From assembly GCA_041749275.1 (NCBI GenBank), contig JBGTBQ010000262.1, positions 1 through 10,489 on the forward strand: 10,489 nucleotides of DNA, given 5' to 3'. Each line of letters starts with the position of its first letter. Positions within the stretch are counted from its first letter, which is position 1. The notes under the pieces were generated by a model. The model had not been told where the DNA came from. It ran no database searches and saw nothing but the letters and a program-made list of their open reading frames with translations. This stretch comes from JBGTBQ01 sp041749275 (GTDB lineage: Bacteria; Acidobacteriota; Blastocatellia; Pyrinomonadales; Pyrinomonadaceae). Both the position numbers and the translations under genes were made by a program. Positions 5,205 to 10,489 of the stretch are shown here, in pieces.

Positions 5205-5654
5205 TCACGCCACGCGGTCGCAGGCAGTCGAGGCCGTGTGTCGCCCGTCGCGCAGGTATGCGACCACACCGCGCCGCGCGCGATTCACCTTCGCGTTCTC
5301 GCCGCTCAACTCACCGCGAGCGGCGAGGAGCAAGGGGCGCGTGCGCGCGTCCTGTGCCTGTATCTCGACGACCAATTCGATTGAGCGCGCCGTCACGGCG
5401 TCGTGTGAGGACGGCGCGGCGGCGTCGCCGAGTCGTCCTCGCAGTTCCGAAATCTGACGGTGATAAGATTCCAATCGCTCTCCGAGCGCCGCGCGCTCCG
5501 AGACGACGCGGATCACTTCGCCAAAGTCGCCCTGCTCGACCGCCGCCGTCTCGCTGCGAGCGAGCGCGAGAAGCGTTTCGAGATCGGTGCACTGGTCGGC
5601 GAGTATCTCGATGAGTGAGTCGGCCTGTGCTTCGATGGCTAGGACGTGTGACAT
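5205..5654 (-). CDS. Putative FlgN/FliT-like flagellar export chaperone
   Basis: This 149-residue, mostly helical protein immediately follows fliS, the position of fliT in many genomes. Residues 1-75 look like one long amphipathic helix pair: ALAIEAQ-type heptads, LIEILADQCTDLETLLALAR, then ETAAVEQGDFGEVIRVVSER. The pattern of E..A...GD....V...R is that of FlgN/FliT chaperones. The C-terminal ARRGVVAYLRDGR at about 126-138 recalls the basic G..aY segment of the FlgN family. The best start is the ATG at 5654, 43 bp after the fliS stop. The frame extends back to 5843, but that part overlaps fliS and is a Pro/Arg-rich string of no family resemblance. No good ribosome-binding site is seen, so coupling to fliS is possible. 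FlgN would serve FlgK/FlgL, FliT would serve FliD; sequence alone does not decide. Confidence 0.6.
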   Translation of the reverse strand: MSHVLAIEAQADSLIEILADQCTDLETLLALARSETAAVEQGDFGEVIRVVSERAALGERLESYHRQISELRGRLGDAAAPSSHDAVTARSIELVVEIQAQDARTRPLLLAARGELSGENAKVNRARRGVVAYLRDGRHTASTACDRVA

Positions 5655-5697
5655 CAGGGTGTGGGAGTGTCTGGGTTCGCTCGCGTAGAGCGCGCGT

Positions 5698-6144
5698 TCA
5701 GATGGCGGAGGCGAGGGAGAGACGCGCGTCGGGCGCCGAGGTGTGCGCGCCCGGCGAAATAGTTTGGGCCGCATTGACATTGACGGCCCATGCGTCGCGG
5801 ACGGGCAAGAGCAGGTTGGCGGCGAGACGCATCTGCGTCGCATCGAGCGCGGCGCTGGCGCGCAGGGTGGCCGCCGTCACGTTGCGATAGAGGGAGTCGA
5901 GCGCGGGCGCGACCTCACCCCCACGCTCGAAGTCGAGCGTGGATTGAAGGTAAGAGATGATGTCGAGGGCGCGGCCCGTGTGTTCAGCTTTAGCGGGAAG
6001 ATCGCCGGATTCGATGTCGCCGGCGGCGAGCCGTAGAAACTTGATCGCGCCCTCGTAGAGCATGACGAGTTGCTGCATGGGGTTAATCTCCGTGTTGGCG
6101 GCTCGACCGTAGGCGGCAAGGCCGTTCTTCATGGCGAACTTCAT
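5698..6144 (-). CDS. fliS: Flagellin export chaperone FliS
   Basis: FliS binds the C-terminal helices of flagellin in the cytoplasm, prevents early polymerisation and delivers it to the export gate. The 148-residue product begins MKFAMKNGLAAYGRAANTEI. It then shows the family signature NPMQQLVMLYEGAIKFLRLA at about 21-40 and the later helices KAEHTGRALDIISYLQSTLD and SLYRNVTAATLRASAALDAT. The last 20 or so residues (ISPGAHTSAPDARLSLASAI) extend beyond the usual 120-135-residue family length. AAGGA stands 6 nt before the ATG at 6144, which favours it over the second Met four codons later. It has its own sigma28-type promoter about 70 bp upstream, just after the fliD stop. It therefore probably forms a small late operon with the FlgN/FliT-like gene. 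Confidence 0.95.
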   Translation of the reverse strand: MKFAMKNGLAAYGRAANTEINPMQQLVMLYEGAIKFLRLAAGDIESGDLPAKAEHTGRALDIISYLQSTLDFERGGEVAPALDSLYRNVTAATLRASAALDATQMRLAANLLLPVRDAWAVNVNAAQTISPGAHTSAPDARLSLASAI

Positions 6145-6181
6145 CTATTATCCTTCACTCCTTCCGAGACTCTTTCCCGCG

Positions 6182-6197
6182 GGTCAATCTATTGACC
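6182..6197. promoter_or_regulatory. 16-bp dyad GGTCAAT-CT-ATTGACC in the fliS leader
   Basis: This is a perfect 7-bp inverted repeat around a 2-bp centre. It lies roughly at +7 to +22 relative to the start point predicted from the sigma28 site. A 2-nt loop is poor for an RNA hairpin, so a protein-binding operator is the more natural reading. No bound protein can be named. Confidence 0.4.
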
Positions 6198-6210
6198 GAC
6201 CACGCAATAC

Positions 6211-6237
6211 TTATCGGCGCTCGGACGGACAGCTTGA
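6211..6237 (-). promoter_or_regulatory. Sigma28 (FliA) promoter of fliS
   Basis: On the minus strand the site reads TCAAGCTG, 11 bp, then GCCGATAA. The -10 element equals the consensus exactly, the spacing is canonical, and the -35 matches TAAAGTTT at 5 of 8 positions. It falls between the fliD stop (6242) and fliS (6144). The start point would be near 6204. Confidence 0.75.
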
Positions 6238-6241
6238 GACA

Positions 6242-7645
6242 CTATCTATCGCGGGGTTTGAGCGAGTCGAGGATGTTCGTCAACGTCGTCCCCTGAGTGT
6301 TGAGGAGCGCGATGGCCGAGTCCACGGCGGCGAACTGTTTCGTCAGTGATGCGCGGAGCGACGCGATGCGCTCAAGCTGGTTGTTGATGGATTTGGACAG
6401 ACTCTTGACCGAAGACTCGTAGCCATTGATAGCCGTTTTGACGGCTCCGCCATCATCGTTGCTGAGATTGGAGGCGACCTCGCGGATGCTGTTCGCAAGT
6501 CCGGTCTCGCCGGTTGTCTTCCCCGCAAGCAAAGCCTGTACATCGGCAAATGAGTCCTTCAAGCGGTCGCCGAGAACTTTGCTGTCGAGCGTCAGCCGTC
6601 CGTTGCCATCGCGCCCAATGCCGATCTGCGTCAGGCTCGTGAACTCGCCTCCGTTCGTGGACGAGTCCACGGTGAGCGCGTCGCGCAACTGTCGCTGTAC
6701 GGAACGGAGCGTCGGCTCGCCCGCGAGCACGCCGCTGGGCCGCCCGGCAGCGTCGGGCGTGTACTGCCGGGCGATGAAGTCCTGCACGGCGTTGTAGGCG
6801 CTGATGAATGAGTTGAGCTTATCGGTGACGGCTGACAGGTGCTGCGAGATAGTGATATTCGTCGAGCCGATGCTTTGCAGGTTGAAGGTGACGCCCGTGA
6901 CCACGTTCGAGATGGTGTTCGTCGGGCGCGTGACGGTGAGACCGTTGACGGTGAACGAGGCGTCGAGCAGCGCATAGTCGGGTGTGGCGCCGAGATTGTT
7001 GGTCGTGGTGAAGTTGAAGTCGGCGCCTGTTCCCGTCGCCGTCGTCTCGACGAGTTGGACGCGGTTCGCGGCGCCGGTCTCCGAGGAGGTGAGGACGAGT
7101 TTGAACTCCGTCCCCGCGCCCGTCACGTCAACGATGGTCGCGCCGACGCCCGCGCCAGCCGCGTTGATGGCGTCGCGCAGGCCGGTCAGCGTATTGTTTG
7201 TCGAATCAATCGTGATGACGGGGCCGGATGCGTCGCCGCTCTTTTGCAATTGAAAAGTCGCGGCGGATTCGCCGTTGGCGAGCACCGTATCCGAGGTCGA
7301 AGAATAGGTGCGCGACGCCTCGGAATAGCGAGTCGCAAGACGCGTGACGCCGAGGCTGATCGAACCTACCGCCGCCGTGTCCGTGCCCGTCGCCGTGGCG
7401 ACTTGCGTGGACGAAGAGGTCGTCTGCCTGCCGGCGCCGAGTGCCCGGTCGGTGAGTGCGCCGGCGGCGTCGCGGAAGGCTGCGATGAGCGTGTTCAGTT
7501 GCTTGAGCGCCGTGGCCTGACTGGTGATGTTGGCGCTCTTCCGCTGGAGCAGCGCGACAGGGCGTGAGCGGTCAGCCACGACCGCCTCGGTCACCTGACT
7601 AAAGTCAATGCTGCTGCCTAAGCCGCTGAATGAGATGAGCGCCAT
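6242..7645 (-). CDS. fliD: Flagellar filament cap protein FliD
   Basis: FliD forms the cap at the filament tip under which exported flagellin folds and inserts. The 467-residue product has the FliD N-terminal domain (about 6-105) with SGLGSSIDFSQVTEAVV and a long helix rich in S, Q and L. A central domain follows, with a Flagellin_IN-like motif (about 150-195: LTGLRDAINAAGAGVGATIV). The C-terminal FliD domain (about 224-455) runs from ALLDASFTVNGLTVTRPTN to the terminal helices SINNQLERIASLRASLTKQF and IALLNTQGTTLTNIL. The length is normal. The start has a purine-rich GGAGGAGGG upstream. It lies 22 bp after flaG, so the two are probably co-transcribed. The fliS promoter begins a few bases beyond its stop codon. 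Confidence 0.96.
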   Translation of the reverse strand: MALISFSGLGSSIDFSQVTEAVVADRSRPVALLQRKSANITSQATALKQLNTLIAAFRDAAGALTDRALGAGRQTTSSSTQVATATGTDTAAVGSISLGVTRLATRYSEASRTYSSTSDTVLANGESAATFQLQKSGDASGPVITIDSTNNTLTGLRDAINAAGAGVGATIVDVTGAGTEFKLVLTSSETGAANRVQLVETTATGTGADFNFTTTNNLGATPDYALLDASFTVNGLTVTRPTNTISNVVTGVTFNLQSIGSTNITISQHLSAVTDKLNSFISAYNAVQDFIARQYTPDAAGRPSGVLAGEPTLRSVQRQLRDALTVDSSTNGGEFTSLTQIGIGRDGNGRLTLDSKVLGDRLKDSFADVQALLAGKTTGETGLANSIREVASNLSNDDGGAVKTAINGYESSVKSLSKSINNQLERIASLRASLTKQFAAVDSAIALLNTQGTTLTNILDSLKPRDR

Positions 7646-7667
7646 GTCCCAGCCCTCCTCCCGCCTC

Positions 7668-8030
7668 TTACGCTTGGCGGTTGTAGATCAAGCCTTGCAG
7701 TTTGCCGAAAGCCGTCGAGAGTTTGAGCGCCGCTTCGGAAGGGATTTGACGGAGCATCTCGCCGGTGTCCTCTTCGACCAGACGCACGATGATGGCCCCG
7801 CTCTCATCGTCGCGGCTGAAGTTGAGAGAGATGCGAAACGCCTGCAAGGTGTCCCCGATAGAGTGCAGTAATTGTTCGACCTCCTCCCAATCGTCCGCGG
7901 GTGCGCCAACTTGCCGCCCGGCTGATTGCGCTCTAATGCGTTCAACTTCAGCATCGGGCGCGTCCGTCTTCGGGCCGACCGGCGAGACCGGCGAGACGGC
8001 CTCCGTCATTGTTATGGTTTCGATGTGCAT
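7668..8030 (-). CDS. flaG: FlaG family protein
   Basis: FlaG proteins are small, usually encoded beside fliC and fliD, and influence filament length in some bacteria; their mechanism is poorly known. The 120-residue product has a polar N-terminus and a conserved C-terminal domain. That domain runs from LQAFRISLNFSRDDESGAII to the signature TGEMLRQIPSE at 89-99, and on to LKLSTAFGKLQGLIYNRQA. The ATG at 8030 is preceded by GAGGA (8036-8040). A strong hairpin lies just upstream in the fliC-flaG gap, and flaG leads directly into fliD. The family call is firm on the TGE-RQIPSE motif and position. Confidence 0.9.
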   Translation of the reverse strand: MHIETITMTEAVSPVSPVGPKTDAPDAEVERIRAQSAGRQVGAPADDWEEVEQLLHSIGDTLQAFRISLNFSRDDESGAIIVRLVEEDTGEMLRQIPSEAALKLSTAFGKLQGLIYNRQA

Positions 8031-8057
8031 AATTTTCCTCGCTCGCCGAAAGGCGTT

Positions 8058-8088
8058 TAGGCGAGCCGCAGATGGAGCGGCTCGCCTA
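8058..8088 (-). terminator. Strong hairpin after fliC, with an alternative fold near flaG
   Basis: TAGGCGAGCCGC (8058-8069) and its exact complement (8077-8088) form a 12-bp stem around 7 nt, 47 bp after the fliC stop codon. There is no T run after it on the minus strand, so it may not be a simple terminator. It could protect fliC mRNA or dampen read-through into flaG-fliD. A second partner GCTCGCC (8041-8047) can pair with 8060-8066 instead, placing a hairpin directly beside the flaG ribosome-binding site. Confidence 0.65.
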
Positions 8089-8134
8089 TCCGACCTTCAG
8101 ACCTTTTTCTGAAATGTGCTCACTGCGCCCTCAA

Positions 8135-9658
8135 CTAGCGGAGCAGCGAAAGCACGGCTTGGCTCGTCTGGTTGGCCTGCGCCAACGCCGCGACACCCGC
8201 TTGCTGGAGCACGCTCAAGCGCGCGAGGTTCGAAGCCTCGGCGGACACGTCCGCATCACGGACGCGCGATTCCGCCGACTGGAAGCTCGTGATCTGCGAG
8301 GTGGCGAGGTCCACGGCCTGATTGAGCCGGTTCTGGCCCGCGCCGACCACGCCCTGCACCCTGCCGAGCGCGGCAACCGCGTCGTCAATTAGGTCCAACG
8401 CCGCCTTCGCGCCCGTGGAACCGCCCGTCAGCGTCCCGGCGGTGGCCGCGGTCGCTTGCGTCAACGTGTCTACGTTGTTGTCGGCGGCGAGCGTCGAACT
8501 GCTCCCGACAGCAACGTTGAAGCCCTTCAACGAGACCAGCGTGACCTGCGAGGAGTCGGCGGCGTTCGTGATTGCGAAGACGCCGGCAGCGCGCAGTTGA
8601 AGGTCGTTGTTGACGGCGGAGGCGATGTTAGCGGCGCCACCGGCAGCCGTCGCGGCGGCGGCGAAGTTGACGGTTTTGGCCGTCCCGCCGAAGCCGATCT
8701 GTTCGCCTGAAAACGCGATGGTCTGCGTGGTTGCGGCGGCTCCGCCGCCGTTCACGCCGAGGACTGAAGTGTTCGCCGCGCCCGTGATCGCCACGTCGTT
8801 GTCATTGGCGACAAGGCCGGTCGAGCCGGCGCCCGACTGATCGGAGCTGATGGTGAAAAAGTTGGCCGAGCTGAGAACGAGCTGATTGCTCGAATCGAGC
8901 GAAGCCTTGATGCCTGCGTTCTGCACGCCGGCGTCGTTGTTGATGGCGTCAATGATTTCGGAACCCGTCGCGCCGTTCGACAGGTTGACGCTCAGGATTT
9001 GCAGTTCACCGCCCGAACCGATGGTCTGGAACGTCAGCACTTCGGCGGAGGTGATGCCCGCCGCGCCGATGGCCTGTGAGCCGTTCACGCTGCCGGTGCC
9101 TTTGCCGATGTTGAGCGAAGACAGGCCGAGGCCCGCCGCGTCAACCTGATTGGACGAGCCGGAGAGATCAATCTCGACGCCGTTGTTGGTGCCGGCGATG
9201 GAGAACGAGTCGGTGCCGCCGCCGATGATCGTGGTCAGCGTTTTGTTGTTCTTGCCGCCGCTTGAGAGGCCGATGTTCTTGGCCTGCCGGCTGATCTCGT
9301 CGAGCACTTTGCTGAACTCGGCCTGCAACGTGTCGCGGTCGCCCGCAAAGGTGTCCGAGGCGGACTGGGCCGAGAGCGTGGCCGCACGGTCGAGCAGGTT
9401 CGAGATGGTGTTGAGACCACCGTCAATGATCTGAAGCGTGGAGAGACCGTCGTTCGCGTTACGGACGCCCTGTGACAGGACGGCGATGTCGCTGCGGTAC
9501 TTGTTGGCGATAGCCAGACCCGCGGCGTCGTCGCCGGAGTTGTTGATCCGCAGGCCCGAAGAGAGGCGCTGGATGGTCGAGTTAAGTTTCGAGCTGGTTA
9601 ACGACAGGCGCGACTGTGATTCGAGCGAGCCGAGGTTGTTATTGAGCGAGATAGCCAT
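8135..9658 (-). CDS. fliC: Flagellin FliC
   Basis: This is the filament subunit, 507 residues. The N-terminal D0/D1 domain (about 4-142) begins MAISLNNNLGSLESQSRL and contains IQRLSSGLRINNSGDDAAGL and VRNANDGLSTLQIIDGGLN. The C-terminal D1/D0 domain (about 421-506) runs from ALDLIDDAVAALGRVQGVVG to QANQTSQAVLSLLR. The central exposed part (about 145-415) is rich in Ala, Gly, Ser, Thr and Asn. It contains two stretches like Flagellin_IN motifs, around 203-270 (GSEIIDAINNDAGVQNAGIK) and 310-385 (NIASAVNNDLQLRAAGVFAI). GGAGG stands 6 nt before the ATG. A sigma28-type promoter is about 100 bp upstream. It is probably the most highly expressed gene of the window. No signal peptide is present, as expected for type III export. 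Confidence 0.97.
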   Translation of the reverse strand: MAISLNNNLGSLESQSRLSLTSSKLNSTIQRLSSGLRINNSGDDAAGLAIANKYRSDIAVLSQGVRNANDGLSTLQIIDGGLNTISNLLDRAATLSAQSASDTFAGDRDTLQAEFSKVLDEISRQAKNIGLSSGGKNNKTLTTIIGGGTDSFSIAGTNNGVEIDLSGSSNQVDAAGLGLSSLNIGKGTGSVNGSQAIGAAGITSAEVLTFQTIGSGGELQILSVNLSNGATGSEIIDAINNDAGVQNAGIKASLDSSNQLVLSSANFFTISSDQSGAGSTGLVANDNDVAITGAANTSVLGVNGGGAAATTQTIAFSGEQIGFGGTAKTVNFAAAATAAGGAANIASAVNNDLQLRAAGVFAITNAADSSQVTLVSLKGFNVAVGSSSTLAADNNVDTLTQATAATAGTLTGGSTGAKAALDLIDDAVAALGRVQGVVGAGQNRLNQAVDLATSQITSFQSAESRVRDADVSAEASNLARLSVLQQAGVAALAQANQTSQAVLSLLR

Positions 9659-9758
9659 GTTGTTCCTCCGTGAACATCGTTTGGGCCGCGGCGTCCGTGC
9701 CTTGGCGGGTTGAAGTTTAGGTTGACTTGAGACGCCCTTTGCGCCTCTGACACATTAC

Positions 9759-9786
9759 TTATCGGGCGGGGTGGGTCGTTACTTTA
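9759..9786 (-). promoter_or_regulatory. Sigma28 (FliA) promoter of fliC
   Basis: On the minus strand the site reads TAAAGTAA, 12 bp, then CCCGATAA. The -10 differs from GCCGATAA by one base and the -35 from TAAAGTTT by two. The spacing is one base longer than canonical. The predicted start near 9752 leaves a leader of about 94 nt before the fliC ATG. Its place before flagellin makes the assignment likely. Confidence 0.72.
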
Positions 9787-9816
9787 GCGGAAAAAGAGAT
9801 TATCAAGAGGCAAGTG

Positions 9817-9960
9817 CTATGAGCATAAAGCAGGAGCAGGAGACAGGAGCAGAAGGCAGGTATCGGCGGCGATGACCACTATATACCCCTCCTCTTCGAG
9901 CATTTCCTTGAGAAGATGTCTCACCGGCGGCTCGTCATCAACCACAAGGAATTTCGTCAT
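9817..9960 (-). pseudogene. Truncated response-regulator receiver domain (47 residues)
   Basis: From the ATG at 9960-9958 the frame reads MTKFLVVDDEPPVRHLL, continues KEMLEEEGYIVVIAAD, and then abruptly TCLLLLSPAPALCS before a TAG at 9819-9817. The first 33 residues are a textbook receiver start: beta-1 strand, acidic pair D8/D9, helix 1 and beta-2 strand. The phosphoacceptor Asp, expected near residue 52-54, and everything after it are missing. The break coincides with a low-complexity GGAGCA-type repeat (9829-9860), and the DNA beyond it is the fliC promoter region. GGAAG stands 6 nt before the ATG. The gene lies between motB and fliC on the same strand, so it was perhaps a CheY or regulator gene of the cluster. 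It is most likely a remnant, though a short product could still be made. Confidence 0.75.
9829..9860. repeat. Low-complexity GGAGCA/GGAGACA tandem repeat
   Basis: About 32 bp built from units like GCAGGA, GACAGGA and GCAGAAG. It begins exactly where the receiver fragment loses homology and ends about 43 bp from the fliC promoter. It is different in sequence from the GGATGAA arrays at 662 and 1512 but similar in style (short units of 6-7 bp). Confidence 0.6.
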
Positions 9961-9971
9961 GCGTCACTTCC

Positions 9972-9994
9972 GAGTTCACACCACGTATGAACTC
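9972..9994. repeat. Inverted repeat GAGTTCA-N9-TGAACTC between motB and the receiver fragment
   Basis: This is a perfect 7-bp stem with a 9-nt loop, about 60 bp after the motB stop codon and 11 nt before the receiver-fragment ATG. No T run follows on the minus strand. It could be a weak terminator or an operator of the lost gene. Confidence 0.4.
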
Positions 9995-10052
9995 AGTTTT
10001 CGACCAAGACGTGGCAAAGCTTTTTACCGTCCGCGAAGTCGGCGTCCTGTCT

Positions 10053-10489
10053 TTAACCGCCCGGACGCAGGATAACAAGGTCTACGCGGCGGTTGAGCGC
10101 TCGACCTTCGGGAGTGGAGTTATCGGCGAAGGGACGCTCGCCCGCGTACCCGGCCACCGAGAGACGCGTGGTCGGGAGGCCGCGCGCACTCAGCCGCGCG
10201 AGCACCGCGGAAGCTCTCGCGGCTGAGAGTTCCCAGTTCGATGGATAGCGCGCCGTGCTGATGGGCGTCGAGTCCGTGTGCCCCTCGACGCGCACCTGTG
10301 CGCCTGACGCGCCGAGGGCGTCGGCCAAAGCATCTACCGGCGTCCGCGCGTCTTCTCGCAAGGCCGCCTCGCCGGGCGCGAAGAAACCTGCTTCGGCCAG
10401 AGAGACGACGAGGCCGCGTTCGGTCATCGTCGCGCGCGCACGCGCGCGGAGAGTTTCGCTAGCGGCAAATGCACGCTCGATCATTGCGC
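10053..10489 (-). CDS. motB: Flagellar motor stator protein MotB (C-terminal part; 5' end beyond window)
   Basis: MotB anchors the proton-driven stator to peptidoglycan. The visible 145 or so residues cover the periplasmic OmpA-like domain. They start with the linker and first strand (ERGLVVSLAEAGFFAPGEAA) and the peptidoglycan-binding motif VRVEGHTDSTPIS. Then come YPSNWELSAARASAVLARL and AGYAGERPFADNSTPEGRAL, ending in NRRVDLVILRPGG. The aspartate of GHTD and the arginine of NRRV, which contact diaminopimelate in this fold, are present. The NWELSAARA form and the FFAPGEAAL strand are typical of MotB rather than Pal or OmpA. The frame is open to the edge, with the codon before the first Met also coding. 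The plug and single membrane helix must therefore lie outside, and the Met at 10484 is not the start. Confidence 0.88.
   Translation of the reverse strand, partial: AMIERAFAASETLRARARATMTERGLVVSLAEAGFFAPGEAALREDARTPVDALADALGASGAQVRVEGHTDSTPISTARYPSNWELSAARASAVLARLSARGLPTTRLSVAGYAGERPFADNSTPEGRALNRRVDLVILRPGG

Noticed and set aside
5655..5843. N-terminal extension of the FlgN/FliT-like protein
   Set aside because: It overlaps the 3' part of fliS in another frame and is a Pro/Arg/Ser-rich string lacking helix pattern.
6839..7567. 242-codon open frame on the plus strand
   Set aside because: It lies wholly antisense to fliD, is rich in Arg/Gly as expected from high-GC shadow frames, and has no domain pattern.

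Overview
This window is part of a flagellar gene cluster from a Gram-negative, GC-rich bacterium. All flagellar genes lie on the minus strand except one divergent regulator. Two features support a Gram-negative cell: flgB/flgC/fliE/fliF order and an NtrC-type flagellar activator next to a sigma54 promoter. The phylum cannot be fixed by eye. The many palindromic intergenic repeats remind me of Acidobacteriota (Blastocatellia-like) genomes, but that is a weak inference.

Layout. (1) 1-2012, minus: flgB-flgC-fliE-fliF, the proximal rod, the rod-MS ring junction and the start of the MS ring (fliF runs off the left edge). The flgB-flgC and fliE-fliF gaps are filled by inverted pairs of 7-bp tandem repeats that reach almost to the next start codon. 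(2) 2013-2371: divergent control region with a near-consensus sigma54 promoter for flgB, an 18-bp dyad about 118 bp upstream of the predicted start point, and a plausible sigma70 promoter for the regulator. (3) 2372-3796, plus: a complete response regulator / sigma54 activator of the FlrC/FleR/FlgR type. (4) 3797-5204: a non-flagellar stretch holding a large palindromic repeat, a convergent terminator, a lone fasciclin-domain gene of lower GC, a 196-bp MITE-like element with perfect 18-bp ends, and another palindrome. (5) 5205-9658, minus: fliC, flaG, fliD, fliS and a small FlgN/FliT-like gene. These encode the filament, its cap and their chaperones. Sigma28-type promoters lie before fliC and before fliS. 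(6) 9659-10489: fliC promoter region, a truncated receiver-domain remnant not in the usual annotation size range, and the 3' part of motB (runs off the right edge).

How the parts fit. The sequence suggests a tiered cascade. The divergent activator with sigma54 would switch on the rod/MS-ring operon, and sigma28 (FliA, not in this window) would later drive flagellin and the chaperone genes. I see no wholly new biological system. The points most worth attention are the sigma54/dyad/activator module, the heptamer hairpins that replace ribosome-binding sites inside the rod operon, the insertion-rich fasciclin island, and the truncated receiver.
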